A stretch of DNA of 64,000 nucleotides from contig OZ024858.1 in the NCBI GenBank assembly GCA_964017155.1, positions 25,179,687-25,243,686 of the forward strand, written 5' to 3'. Position numbers and translations under genes: made by a program. Within the stretch, counting starts at the first letter, position 1. Each line of letters begins with the position of its first letter. This DNA comes from Oasisia sp. SBJ-2009. Lineage: Eukaryota; Annelida; Polychaeta; Sabellida; Siboglinidae. Positions 1 to 11,331 of the stretch are shown piece after piece. Below the pieces are notes generated by a model. The model was not told the DNA's origin. It was given only the letters and a program-made list of their open reading frames with translations, and ran no database searches.

Positions 1-19
1 GTAACATACACAGTTATCT

Positions 20-273
20 AGATTCGAACTGATGACTGATATATTGTTAATTTCATTCGTTACAGAATATTCCAAATTATGTAACAGCTGAACAAAGATG
101 ATTGTTTGCATGAATTAATTGAAAATATTTGGGTAATAATGAGTACAACTTGTGAATGAGTATAAATATATGGGTGTTGCTATCTTTTAGGAATTTGTCG
201 ATTTAAATCTGTTTCGCATATGCTACATAACTATTATTTTACATAAATTTCGTAATTTTGTGTTTTTGTCTGT

Positions 274-372
<99 letters not shown>

Positions 373-1715
373 GAAGGGGAGACAGAGAGAAAGAGCCAGA
401 CCGAGGCAGTGACAAGGTTAGACTGCGAGGGAGACAATGAGTTTGTGTGTGATCCTTTGTTTGTTTGACTGTATTTGTGTACGAATGTGGGTGTATACAA
501 ATCTTTGTGTGTGTTTCTATAACAAATCCCGTGTTTGTATATTAATGTGTCATGGTTTACATTGTCACAGCCTTTTTCAGCAGGTTCAGTACATGTGTTT
601 CTATATATATATTTGAGAACATTCGCGAGCAATGTGAGTTTTTATTCGGTTAGGATATTACTCTAAACGAGTATATAATAAAATAAGAAGCAATTTTGCC
701 AACATGTATCGGTATAATTGGTATCTTTTTAATTCACCACAACCGTCTTGCGCTTGTTTTTTCAAAGTAATGTAAAAAACTGAACTGATACAAATCAAAG
801 ATGCGTTTTTATCGAAAACGTGTCGCAATAGATTTTACAGTTATTTAGGCGACCTAGTCTAGCCTGATGTATGTAACCTTAATTCCACGGTCAACTTCGA
901 ATGAAACAGTGAGCGACTAGTGTAGTGGAAAAAGTATAACGCTTATTGAAAACATTGCATTTGATAGGTATATCTGTTTATGTAGAATATTTGATTGACA
1001 ATTTAAGGCAACGATAAATTTGTTGTTAATGACAGCTACAATGATCGCTGTAACTTTAACATCCACACATGACAATCGTATCACACATGTACTAGCTTAT
1101 CGTTTCTATCTGTAATACAGTCCTAGGCTCTGCTTGCCTACAGACAACCTTTCGCAAGATGTATTAACCGCTCTGCCTACATACCAGGGTTACAGCGAAA
1201 CCGGTCGAACAAGCGGTAAAATGACACAAGCCCGATGAGTATTTGTCATGATTCGAACTGATTACTGATTTAATAATTATTTCTTTCATATCACAATATT
1301 GCGTATTGCTATGACAGGAGAACAAAATTGATTGATCGCATGAATTAATTGAAAACATTTGCGTAATTATTAGTATTACTTGTGAATATGTAGGTAGTGC
1401 ATTCTTTTAGACATTTGTAAATGAAAATATGCTTCGGATATGCTATATAACTTTTATTTTATAATAGATATGTAATGATCATAATTACACGGTTAACTTT
1501 GAATGGAACATAGGGCGACTAGTGTCATGGAAAAGGTTAAGGCCTAATAAAGACATTGGTATTGATAGCTATATCTGTTTATTTAGAATATGTTAGTGAC
1601 ACTTTAAGGCGACGGTTCTATTGTTATTATAACCAGCTACATAGATACCTATCAATTCAACATACACTCATGACAAACGTATCTACCTTGTCTTAGTTTA
1701 ACGTTTCTATGCGAT
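20..1715 (+). repeat. Diverged tandem duplication (~1.2 kb unit)
   Basis: The stretch 20-250 recurs at 1251-1470, and 860-1130 recurs at 1470-1715, in the same order and orientation and at roughly 80 percent identity by eye. Both copies share phrases such as GCATGAATTAATTGAAAA and the run around GCGACTAGTGT. The second copy lacks the part matching 250-860, which in copy one holds the GA microsatellite. No coding signal is visible. The function is unknown; it may be an old satellite-like or element-derived duplication. Confidence 0.75.
281..372. repeat. (GA)n microsatellite
   Basis: About 90 bases of almost pure AG dinucleotide with a few interruptions. It opens a spurious serine/leucine-rich minus-strand reading frame over 234-632, which I do not call as a gene. 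Confidence 0.95.
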
Positions 1716-1718
1716 TTT

Positions 1719-1955
1719 AGGGCCTGGCAGGGTAGGGATGCTTCCCTGTCAAAGGAATGGTAAGGCTCTCCTTGGCTCTGCTAGCCCAAGTTACACACCT
1801 GGGCACGGTGTATAAAGTGCTGAAGTAACTGACTATATATTCTTGAAAACAATTGTATGTAACCTATCTAAAATAAAAGTGTTTATCCGCCTGGCAGGGT
1901 AGGTTGCATTCCTATCAAAGGAGGTGTAAGGCGCTCCTTGGCTCTGCTAGCCTCA
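1719..1955 (+). repeat. Two copies of a ~65-bp interspersed repeat
   Basis: 1719-1788 and 1889-1955 both run from GCCTGGCAGGGTAGG to CTCCTTGGCTCTGCTAGCC, with CTGTCAAAGGA or TATCAAAGGA between. They are separated by about 100 bases of unrelated sequence. This looks like a small interspersed element core, but neither a tRNA promoter nor a tail is visible, so the class is open. Confidence 0.6.
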
Positions 1956-2933
1956 ATTTACGTACAGCAAATGACACTGCCATCACAAGTGGTGTGTCGA
2001 AAATATACCACATGCAAGTATAAAACTAAATCATATTGTATGAATCAGAAACAAATTGCCTACACTGTGTCATCAAAACTGTGGCGTGACTACAAAACAT
2101 ATTGAAAATAATCAGAATATTAGTTATGTCAAGAATCCAGACAAGAATCAAGATGGACAATAAGATACATGAAAATCAGTTTTAATTTGTGGCTAATGCG
2201 CAATTATTTGACAGCTTAGAATCGACTGAAAAATCGCCCATGTCAAACACTGTTGTCAACATCGCTGATGCTTTTCACATTTTCATCCAAATCATCGGAT
2301 ATGCTAACTAAACAACTGCAATGCTTACTCATGAATATCGCTAACATGAAGAGTGAAACATATACGATCGACTGCTGATTTTACTTTGCTAGAAACTACC
2401 GTGTTTCTTAATAGATATGTTATATAAACTTGGTGTCAAACTGTCGGTAAATCTCCTGTCTACATCCGGGTGTAATTTGACGAAGTTTCCATGAAAACCT
2501 AGTGACAAAAAATGATTATTGTACACACTAGTGTGAAACCCCGATATATTGGGGTTCAGGATCCATAAGGTTAACACTAACCACATATTTATGGAAACAT
2601 TGTTAAACACACGGGTCAGTACATCATGACCGTACTATGATTCCGGCTTAATTTAAACAATGTGCCTATTACTGAATTCATACAAATGTTTACACATGGC
2701 AATATGTACGCCTAAACACGCGATGTTTGTACAAGGAGCGGGGTACGAATTGTATGGTTAACCAATGTTTTACTTACAATGACAAAACATGTTTATAACT
2801 AGTCAGACACAAGTTCCAATTTAGACAACTTAGGTATTTAATGTTGCATTCAGTTTGCCTCCTTACTTAGAGTACAAGTTTCCTGCGAACAAACATTCCC
2901 AGTGATGTATTACCTAAACTTAGATATCACCTT
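1956..2933. other. Unannotated AT-rich stretch
   Basis: No recognisable coding region, repeat or RNA. Short reading frames here lack composition or motif support. Confidence 0.6.
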
Positions 2934-3208
2934 CCTCAACTACCTCTTAGCCTATGTATCACTGTCCTCAACTACCTCTTAGCCTATGTATCACTGTCCT
3001 CAACTACCTCTTAGCCTATGTATCACTGTCCTCAACTACCTCTTAGCCTATGTATCACTGTCCTCAACTACCTCTTAGCCTATGTATCACTGTCCTCAAC
3101 TACCTCTTAGCCTATGTATCACTGTCCTCAACTACCTCTTAGCCTATGTATCACTCTCCTCAACTACCTCTTAGTCTACGTATCACTTTTCTCAACTACC
3201 TATCAACT
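2934..3208 (+). repeat. 32-bp minisatellite, about 8.5 copies
   Basis: Tandem copies of a 32-base unit beginning CCTCAACTACCTCTTAGCCT and ending ATGTATCACTGT. The central units are identical. The last two copies carry several substitutions (TAGTCTACG, CACTTTTCT), as expected for array edges. Confidence 0.95.
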
Positions 3209-3619
3209 TATATTCACAAAATATGCCACTTAAAAATAAAATGGTTAACAGACGAAACATGTTACATGTAAAAAGACTTGTCGTCATTTTCGCAAGCCGT
3301 GGCCTTTACGCAATACAGGGCTGTTAATCTTGCTGCTGGTACTGACGAAATCAGCAGCAGTGACCCCTGGCGACCAACTTGGCGTAAGACTAAGTCGCAC
3401 CACTCCACATTCCGTGGTAATGCTGAGTGCAGTGCGACTACATCTTCGAGTACTGTATTATTACTTTTGTCTGTGTCAGACGTGGCTTCTCAATATACTG
3501 ACAATGATAGCGACACTCTTATTGCTGTTAACACGAGATTCGTAAATCTATTGTACTAAATATTTAAATTATTTGGGTAGAGATATAAAAAGCAATAATA
3601 TTTTACTGAAATTGATCAT
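3209..3619. other. Unannotated stretch with one unassigned 93-codon frame
   Basis: An open frame at 3278-3559 (+) has a plausible ATG but no recognisable domain, signal peptide or neighbour support. It could be chance, or an exon of something I cannot identify. Confidence 0.35.
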
Positions 3620-3870
3620 CTAAATTAACCCTGACTGAAGTCCCCAAAACCACTGATTCAACTCATGGATGGGCCTACTCAGTCGATGCTGCCACAAATT
3701 TAGGCCAGTTAAAGCCCGTATCCTGCTGACATGTTTTGCCCAGGTCCACTTCCGTTTCCTGACTTGTTCAATCATGTCTGTGAATTGTGTCTTTTCTCTT
3801 ACCCAGATGTTTGTCTTTCTGTCCCAGTATGTGATGTTTAACATACTTCTTTCCATCGTTATTTGTGTGG
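3620..3870 (-). pseudogene. RTE-type LINE reverse transcriptase, C-terminal relic
   Basis: The minus-strand translation contains MERSMLNITYWDRKTNIWVR, followed by an EQVRKRKWTWAKHVSRIR segment. This is the characteristic post-catalytic C-terminal region of RTE-like non-LTR polymerases. The normal continuation is lost by a frameshift after the HVSRIR segment. No endonuclease or catalytic palm is nearby, so it is a short orphan fragment, probably from a 5'-truncated insertion that decayed further. Confidence 0.8.
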
Positions 3871-4426
3871 CTGACGCAATGCCTTGTGGATATTCAAGTT
3901 ATCATTATGATGAAAAATAAGATGATGACTAATTTAATAAGTTCCACCTTTGACATTTAATTAAAAACACAACAAAATGATGGTGTGTTGTTGTTGTTAC
4001 CCGTCCACTTACCAATACAACTACATTCTTTAAATAAATAAATCTTAGACATATACCTAATCATAACCCTAAAGCTGACATGAAGCCTAAAATGTTTTTG
4101 TTCCGAAATAAGAACAACCAGAGCAGGTCATTTGTACGTGGCGTTATAGCAAAAAGCCATCACCCACAATAAAGGCCCAGTCGTGTCAGGACAGGTATTG
4201 CCATCTGACGGATTCTTCATGATTAAAGTCCATCTTTGCTTTCACACCATGTCAGATTTCTTTGTAGCCATGTAGGTTTTGCTTGGTCGAACCCCATTTT
4301 GTTGACATCGCAACGTTGTGTCGCATATGTAAACAGGTAAGTAGATGCAACGTACGATGGAGACATCAGCATATGCCGTGCACCAAAGTCCAACATTTGA
4401 TTTCTATTTTAAAAATATCAATACGC
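3871..4426. other. Unannotated stretch
   Basis: No recognisable gene or repeat between the RTE relic and the first copy of the ACATGCCACAT repeat. Confidence 0.5.
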
Positions 4427-4427
4427 A

Positions 4428-4612
4428 GACTTGTCACATTGTTGGGATGGCACTCCGTATTTTTGACATGACATTTTGTCACAATCTGTATCAATCCGTA
4501 TCATTAATCAGATCTTCCAGTTAACTGGCCTAAGTTGTTAAGGCCTTTTCAAAACGGTTTCCCAATGTTTTTTATTACTGCCATATATTGGGGACAGTTA
4601 ACTGGAAGATTA
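4428..4612 (-). mobile_element. Terminal fragment of the ACATGCCACAT element (copy 1) with embedded CCAGTTAACTGG hairpin
   Basis: It matches the terminus of the complete copy at 5653-6831: a diverged TTGTCACATT end, the GGGATGGCACTCCGTATTTTTGAC stretch, tandem CCGTATCA words, then the CTTCCAGTTAACTGG inverted repeat at 4515. In this copy the inverted-repeat insert is short, about 98 bases, closing with CAGTTAACTGGAAG at 4599-4612. Non-coding. Confidence 0.7.
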
Positions 4613-5400
4613 GGTTTACAGTTTCTTTGTAATCGACAAAACGTTAATATGGCCTCCAATGAGAAAATCAACTGTGCTCTGTGTCCACGAGCGAGAAGAG
4701 TTATAGCGATATTAAGGTGCCATTAGCCCATTACCCGACGAAACGAAAGAGTTCGCAAACGCATCGGCAGTATGTAGGTTGTTTGAACGTCTATGAGAAC
4801 TGACGATGTCTTGTGTTGTGTTATGTCACTAGAAGTTACGTTTTTGTTCAGCTAGTGCGCTATTTCAGCTGTCAAACTAGTGTAAGTCCGAGGACACTGC
4901 GGTTCTTCGGCGTAGTGACACAGATGTAATTTTTATCTATGATATTATCACGACCAATAACTCTCTGGTTTGAAGATAAATTAACGGGTGACTTGAAGGA
5001 AAGTGGTTTCTTTGAAATTATGGTGTTCTCACTTCACGAATTTTCTACGGCACCTTTGTCAATGCATGTTATGTGTGCAGTGGACATTTCTGGACACGTT
5101 TCGAATCATTTTTTCTAGGACTTGAAGACAACGTTGTAATAGACGCCTGTGGCGATAGCAAAGGTGTTTTCTCCCGTTAACCCGTTTCTATTCGAATGTA
5201 CACGTGTACACACTTGCGGGTGCGCACATTCACGCGCACTCTCATAAAAACAAGTACACTCTCAATTTGTTTTCTGTATTTTCCCTGGCGGATAGTGTCC
5301 CAAAAGTCCACCTTCAAGTGTAAAAGTATAATGTTTTAAAATAACACGAATACACAGAGAACTACGCGAACGCATACGCGAACATCCACGCACAGGAAAT
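4613..5400. other. Mostly unannotated; contains a short dispersed repeat
   Basis: 4616-4672 (TACAGTTTCTTTGTAATCGA onward) is repeated at 25440-25495 with few changes, so at least this part is interspersed repeat. The rest has no recognisable coding or RNA content. Confidence 0.45.
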
Positions 5401-5404
5401 ATAA

Positions 5405-5580
5405 GAATAGGCGCAGGCGCAAACGGTCACTGCTTTGCCAGGAAGTTGCGCATTGCGCAACTGCGGATTCTCACAATTAGTGGTCACGTGATTGCGGTTT
5501 CCGCCCAACAACGAGACAACGAGAAGGGCGTAAGATGTATGTAAGATGTAATGTAAGGCGAAATGGATCCGCTGCAGGTC
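5405..5580 (+). promoter_or_regulatory. Candidate CpG-rich promoter with NRF1-like and E-box sites
   Basis: A locally GC-rich block holds GCGCAGGCGC (5411-5420, close to the NRF1 consensus), the near-palindrome GTTGCGCATTGCGCAAC (5445-5461), a TCACGTGA E-box (5484-5491) and an ETS-like AGGAAG. An ATG at 5563 opens five codons (MDPLQ) directly followed by a GTCAGT splice-donor-like sequence at 5578. Any downstream exon is not identified, and a transposable element begins 75 bases later. This may be a promoter with a truncated or distant gene, or chance clustering. Confidence 0.3.
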
Positions 5581-5652
5581 AGTTTTCTCACTTCTTTTGT
5601 CGTTTTCTTACTCGCCGTCTATAGCTGCTCGTTATCGATACACTTACTACAG

Positions 5653-6831
5653 ACATGCCACATGATACGGATTACCCGTATCCGATACGGATTTTGGCAG
5701 TGTTTAAAGTGATACGGCCGTACTCCATTTTGATACGGACCTTAACCAAATTTATGGAGACATTATTTTTAACCACATTATGTATGCGTCACAAAACTAC
5801 AGCACAATGGAATAATCGTTTAATGTTAGTGACTAAGACTAAGTAAATCGATTCGAAATGAACGAAATAAATCACTGGTTAGTTTATTGTAGCGCGTAAT
5901 AGATGGCGCGCTGGTAAATTTGTTGTTCTGAAAACTGCGGCAGGCGGCTCAATGGAGCTCGACGCCGCGAAATCGCCTGTATTTCTGATTTTAAGATGTA
6001 GACGTTTGCCAGTGAAATCTCGATATACGCGCGAACTGCTGAGATTAATTGTTATTATTTGATGACACTGTCTGTTTTGCGGTGCGCAGCTTAAACGTGC
6101 TGAGGTGAATTAAAACGTTGGTAATTTTCCAGTTAACTGGCCTAAATTATTTAGGGCTTTTTCAAAACGGATTTCCCACGTTTTTTCGATGTGTATGTGT
6201 TTAGAATGTCATTCTGCATCACACCCGCTAAAACGATGTCGGATATAATTTTTGTATTGTATTTTATATCAATTTAATATCGTCGAGTCGACGTAAATAA
6301 GCCGATGTCAGTGGGCGTGAACAATACATAGCGCTCCCCAGACGTATCACTACCGCAAAGGCGGTGTATTGCGATTTGCGAATATGTCCCAAAAACTAAG
6401 GCTACATAATTAACATTTTATTCTATATAATGCAGATATATTCATTTTAAGCATACATTTATAAAATATGGCTAATTGTTTTTTCCGACTTCGCAATGCA
6501 CACGCTAGACATCGCTTTTGACAACGCCAGGGCTTGAGGCCCCTATGTGTCTGGGCTGCGCTAACTGCTCTTGCCTTTTGCGATCGGCTTATTTTCGTCG
6601 ACTCGACGGCAGTAAATTGATCTAAAACACAATTAAAAAAATATATATCTGACTTCTTTTTAGGGGGAGTGGTGCAGAATGACATTCCTAACACATACAC
6701 ATACGTTTTAAAAAGGCCTTAATAACTTAGGGCAGTTAACTGGAAGATCTAATTAGTGATACGGATTGATACGGATTCTTACAGAATTTTGGGTCAAAAA
6801 TACGGATTGCCATCCCAAAAATGTGGCATGT
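5653..6831. mobile_element. Nonautonomous DNA element with ACATGCCACAT inverted ends and GATACGG subterminal words (full copy)
   Basis: The left end ACATGCCACAT (5653-5663) is mirrored by ATGTGGCATGT (6821-6831). Just inside each end are several GATACGG or CCGTATC words (5664-5740 and 6757-6805), like subterminal transposase-binding repeats. Inside sits a second inverted-repeat unit (6127-6746). Partial copies lie at 4428-4612, 26213-26575 and 30102-30510. No reading frame encodes a transposase, so it would depend on a partner in trans. No target-site duplication could be assigned with confidence. Confidence 0.65.
6127..6746. mobile_element. Foldback/MITE-like unit with ~170-bp inverted repeats ending in CCAGTTAACTGG
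   Basis: The left arm (6127-6306) and right arm (6582-6746) are reverse complements over most of their length. They share TTCCAGTTAACTG, GGCCTTAATAACTTAG-type sequence, GAATGTCATTCTGCA and a GTCGAGTCGAC palindrome with AAATAAGCCGAT. The loop (6307-6581) is non-coding. Short internally deleted versions (~90-100 bp) sit at the equivalent position in copies 1 and 4 of the outer element. The unit is therefore either an old passenger or an integral part of that element. Confidence 0.7.
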
Positions 6832-7330
6832 GTGTACTATTAAATCGCTTCAATGTTGTTGTAGCAAACGGCCACGGTGACATCGAGATGTGGACTATAG
6901 AGTCTAGGCCCTGCAAACTATACGACGCGCACGATACGGGCATCGGATTGGAACTCGAAGAGGCTTTCATATTGAACGTCGGTCGCACGGGAAGAGACAT
7001 CGGATTCAATTCAAGTTATTGAAGCGGCTGCCGAACTTACGTTACATTGACTTTATTCACAATTATCGGACGCTAAATGTTAGGGTGTTATAGGGTGTAG
7101 ATCGGTGTAATTTATTTTCGGTAACCATGGTCGGGAGGAGAGTAAACTCCTTTCGCTGTTGAAGCATTGGGAAATCATACTTCCTCCTCCCCGAAAGGGG
7201 TTGGAGGTTCGCCGGCTTGCAGATTCCTTCCATGGCTTACCCGCCGTCTTCAACTGTCAGTTAAATGACTGGTTGATTGTCGATGGTGTCTTTTTCGTCA
7301 TTCGATGTATAATTTTGTTAGGTAATAAAA

Positions 7331-7430
7331 CAATATTTCAAGATGGTCGACGATCTTCCATGTGGCGATTGAGAATTCTTTCTTTTTCGGTTTGGGATGC
7401 AGATTGTTGACGACGAAGGGGCCACATATC
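7331..7430 (+). repeat. 100-bp dispersed repeat (copy 1)
   Basis: Matches 24471-24570 over 100 bases at about 85 to 90 percent, including AGATGGTCGACGATCTTCC and TCTTTTTCGGTTTGGGATGC. It is probably part of a larger element of unknown class. Confidence 0.7.
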
Positions 7431-7448
7431 TAGGGTGTGTTGATGGAT

Positions 7449-7536
7449 AGATCGTCGCAATTGTGCCTCGCAATGTTTTCATTAGAATAACGTATCTCCT
7501 ATACGCTTCGATGGTGAAGTGCGCCTAAATATGGAT

Positions 7537-7573
<37 letters not shown>

Positions 7574-8983
7574 CTTCCGAGGTCAATATCCGACGACCGA
7601 GAAATTGCGAACGTCACCGCAAAAATTGTCAACACGTCCCATTTCGATGTCGTGTCATGTTGAAAATACGGTTCACGCAGCTCTCTTCACAAGACAGCGC
7701 CGCCCGTATGTGCAGTCACACCACGCACACGCACACGCACACACACACATCACCACACACACGCACACGCAGATCGTCGCAATTGTGCCTCGCAATGTTT
7801 TCATTAGAATAACGTATCCCCTATGCGCTTCGATTGTGAAGTGCGCCTAAATATATATATATATATATATATATCCATTGCTTGACCAATTTCAATTTGC
7901 ATATCGCAACAATAGATCCGTTGACGACGCTGTCGTCATAGGATTGTTTCACGTTCTTAAACATCTCGACAGCCCAAATACTTACGCTAGGATCCTTTTT
8001 GTTGATTTTAGCTCTGCTTTTAACACGATTATCCCATCAAAACTTTTCGATAAGATACAGAGTCTCGGTGTTCCTCAATCCATGTGTCTGTGGATCCTCG
8101 ATTTTCTTTTAAATAGGCCGCAGGTTGTAAAAATAGGCGACAACTTATCATCATCAGTTACGTTATCTACTGGCACGCCTCAGGGCTGTGTTCTGTCACC
8201 AATGTTATACACTCTTTTTACACATGATTGTTTATCTTGTCACGTAGGTACTAAAATACTGAAATTTGCCGATGACACTACAGTGATAGGGCTTATAACA
8301 AATTCTGATGAATCTGAATATCGGGACCAAGTAAACAAACTCATCAGTTGGTGCAGCGATAACAATCTGGAACTTAATGTAAATAAAACGAAAGAAATGA
8401 TTGTGGATTTTAGGAGAAAGAAATCTTCTCCACCCTCGCGTCTAGTGATCGATGGCAGGACAGTTGAAATCGTCCAACATTTCAAATTTCTCGGTTCAAC
8501 AATCTCCAGTAATCTTAAATGGGAACTAAATGTTGTAAATATTGTCAAAAAGGCCCAGCAGCGGCTGTACTTTTTAAGAAGGTTAAGATCGTTTGGTTTG
8601 ACCACACAGGTCATGCTCAACTTTTACAGAGCTGTAATCGAGAGTGTTCTGACATTTTCTATCTCAGTATGGTTTGGATCGATTACACAGAAGGAAACGC
8701 TCAGATTAAACAGAGTTGTGAAAACTGCTTCCCGAATCATTGGCAGAGACCTTGTGAACGTCGCCGCGAACAGGTATCAAAACACTACCACCCCCACCCC
8801 CTCCTCCAATGCAGCGCCCCCGTCTTGTCTTCCGAAGTCAATATCCGACGACCGAGAAATTGCGAATGTCACCGCAAAAATTGTCAACACGTCCCATTTC
8901 GATGTCGTGTCATGTTGAAAATACGGCTCATGTAGCTCTCTTCACAAGACAGCGCCGCCCGTGTGTGCAGTCACACCACACGC

Positions 8984-9010
<27 letters not shown>
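7449..9010 (+). repeat. 322-bp tandem duplication, second copy split by a LINE fragment
   Basis: Unit A is 7449-7770. Unit B is 7771-7870 plus 8824-9010. Shared landmarks are AGATCGTCGCAATTGTGCCT, GCGCCTAAATAT, a (TA)n tract, TGTCTTCCGAGGTCAATATC and a CA-repeat end. Unit B is interrupted at its (TA)n tract by reverse transcriptase sequence (7875-8822), so the duplication predates or accompanied that insertion. Confidence 0.8.
7875..8822 (+). pseudogene. Jockey/CR1-group LINE reverse transcriptase core, truncated at both ends
   Basis: The frame from 7878 reads the reverse transcriptase palm: motif A in [12 protein letters not shown], motif B in [10 protein letters not shown], the catalytic motif C in [10 protein letters not shown], then the [18 protein letters not shown] thumb-proximal region, KFLGSTIS and QRLYFLRRL. 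It is open through at least residue 295. The endonuclease and fingers are missing upstream and the C-terminus is lost near 8770, after which the frame runs into flanking repeat. The core was active in target-primed reverse transcription in intact relatives. This copy sits in a (TA)n tract inside a tandem duplication and cannot be autonomous. Confidence 0.9.
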
Positions 9011-9053
<43 letters not shown>

Positions 9054-9066
9054 ACGCACGCACGCA

Positions 9067-9103
<37 letters not shown>

Positions 9104-9105
9104 CA
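8980..9105. repeat. (CA)n microsatellite with CGCA interruptions
   Basis: About 120 bases of CA repeat. Apparent histidine/threonine- and valine/cysteine-rich frames crossing it are artefacts. Confidence 0.95.
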
Positions 9106-9439
9106 CCACAGACACATTCACCGCGAAGAGAAATTTGTGTTTCTGTCTATGCATGTGGTATGGTAATGTAATGTTTAAGATGCACTCAGGCCAGCTTGAT
9201 AAACATCTCACATACTGTAAGGGAGTCATCAAACCAAATTTCACATACACTTGAAGCATTGCTATGGGTTCTGATTTGATACATGTAACGTAATATCTGT
9301 GTAGACATTGTAAGAAAAACTCGATCATTTCATTACAAATTTCATGTTTGCAGAGTCATTGATTTTATAGTCAGAGAAAAAAGTTTGTAAAGTAATTCAT
9401 GATATACTTTGTTGTATCCTGACCAAACATTCACACAGT

Positions 9440-9850
9440 CGAAGGGTCAAGGTTTGTAAGTAAACTGATGAGATATTTTGTTGTTGTCCACATGTCTCCA
9501 CCCAGCCAGTCATTGTGTTTCCTCTTTCTGTCGTAGTACTGCATGACTGGTCTGATGCCAGCATCTTTCAGCTTGGAGACATCGAACCATTTCAACAGCC
9601 TAATTGGTGTTACTGTTCTTTTAAGCTTCAGTCTGATGTGTGCGACAACAAGGTGGTGATCTCTGCCAACATCCGCTCCTCTTCTAAAACGTACATCTTG
9701 TAAGGATCGTCGCCACTTGCCACTGATGAGAAGGTGGTCAATTTGTTTCTTGTCTCTTTGGTTAGGTGAGATCCAAGTAAGTTTGTGTATTTCTTTGTGT
9801 GCAAATAGGATGACAAAGTTGTTTATACCACAGAAGTCTATCAGTCGAGT
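9440..9850 (-). pseudogene. RTE-type LINE endonuclease domain, C-terminal part
   Basis: The minus frame contains HKEIHKLTWISPNQRDKKQ followed by IDHLLISGKWRRSLQDVR and RRGADVGRDHHLVVAHIRLK. This is the end of an APE-like endonuclease of RTE elements, and the DHHLV segment carries the conserved terminal Asp-His pair. The N-terminal catalytic half and the reverse transcriptase are absent. The downstream residues (KRKHNDWLGGDMW) may be diverged linker. In intact elements this domain nicks target DNA. The other RTE relics in this window (3620, 22440, 62218) are separate pieces. Confidence 0.8.
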
Positions 9851-9879
9851 ACGGCACAGTCTAAGTACAGTATATAACA

Positions 9880-10200
9880 GTCGAGAAAGGCATAATGTAA
9901 GTATGTCATCTGACAGTAACGTCACAATGGGTTTGATCCAGTGTGAGTACATCATGTGACAGTAATGAGACAGTAGAATACGGAAAAATGTGACTATGTC
10001 ATGTGATGGAAGCGTGCAGCACAGTACAAGTTCATTATGTGATGACAACTTGTTATGTTATTACTTGTTCTCTGACTTTTCTTGTATGCAATAGACATGT
10101 CTGACCTGAGTGTTGTTGTATGTAATCGACAGGTTTGTTCTATATGAATATAGTTGTATGTAATCGATAGTTCCATCCCAAGTTAGAGTTGTTGTACATA
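9880..10200. repeat. Degenerate short tandem repeats
   Basis: Imperfect repeats of ACATCATGTGACAGTAA-like units (9900-10050) are followed by GTTGTATGTAATCGA-like units (10100-10200). Non-coding. Confidence 0.5.
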
Positions 10201-10370
10201 ACAGATAGGTGTGATGAAAGTGAGTGTTGGTGAGGCTGAGGTGTTTGGCACAGGGGGTGTAGAATAGGAGGAGTCTCAGAGAGTGCTTCAGTTCCTCCAC
10301 TGAGAGGCGAAGAAACAAGTGGTGCTCAGGGTGAACAGAGAACCCATGGTGAGCTGGCAACAGACTAGTC

Positions 10371-10550
10371 TCTCTGTCTCTCTCTATCTTTCTCTCTATC
10401 TCTGTTTCTGTCTGCCTGTCTCTCCCTGTCTCTCTCTCTCTGCATCTCTCTCCCTGTCTCTGTCTCAGTCTCTGTCTGTCTGTCTGTCTGTCTGTCTCTT
10501 TCTGTATGTCTCTCTCTCTATGTCTATGTCTATATCTATGTCTATGTCTA
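10371..10550. repeat. Compound (TCTG/TCTC/TATGTC)n microsatellite
   Basis: Pyrimidine-rich simple sequence ending in (TATGTC)n. The same hexamer resumes at 11374 on the far side of the LINE, so this is the left half of an interrupted array. Confidence 0.9.
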
Positions 10551-10555
10551 AACAT

Positions 10556-11331
10556 TGGGCGAATTCGCCCACATCTGACAAATGAATCGTGTAAAACACT
10601 TGTTCATGCAATAGTAACATCCCGGTTAGACTATTGCAACTCTCTCCTCTATGGTATACCAAACAACACCATGCAGCGACTGCAAAGGGTGCAGAATTGT
10701 GCAGCTCGCATAATTACGCGTACGAAGAAATACGATCACATTACACCAGTGCTGCAGCGACTACATTGGCTACCAGTTCATCTGAGACCAACCTACAAAG
10801 TGCTGCTATTGACCTATTGTGCTCTAAATGGGGTAGTGCCCGACTACCTGAGTGAATTGTTCAACTACAGACACGTAAACAGAACTCTACGATCTGCCTC
10901 GCAGCCGCCCCTTTTGTCCATACCGGCCTCACAGACTGTCACCCACGGTGATCACCGTTTCGCCGTCTGCTCGGCAGTTCTATGGAACAATTTGCCGTCT
11001 TTGATCAGGACTGCCTCAACAGTAAACAGTTTTAAGACACTTCTAAAAACTCATTTATTTAGGCAAGCTTTTTTGTAATTTAACTTTTTGTGTTTTAATT
11101 GATCATGTTTAAATCAATTAGTGTATTTAAATTTATTTTACTTTATTTATGTATTTTTATTTTATATATATATATATTTTTTTATTCTGTTCCTATTTGT
11201 CAAATGCTATCGTCATGCTTTTAGATACTGTATTTTAGGTATTTTAGGTATTCTTTACACATTTATTTTTAAGTATGTTTGTAAAGCGCCTGAGAGCAAT
11301 TTTAATTGACCGGGCGCTATATAAGTATTGT

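Noticed and set aside
234..632. 132-codon minus frame rich in Ser/Leu
   Set aside because: Created by the GA microsatellite; no protein-like sequence outside it.
2934..3208. Possible CRISPR-like repeat
   Set aside because: Pure 32-bp tandem repeat with no spacers.
8809..9328. His/Thr- and Cys/Val-rich frames
   Set aside because: Translation of the CA repeat.
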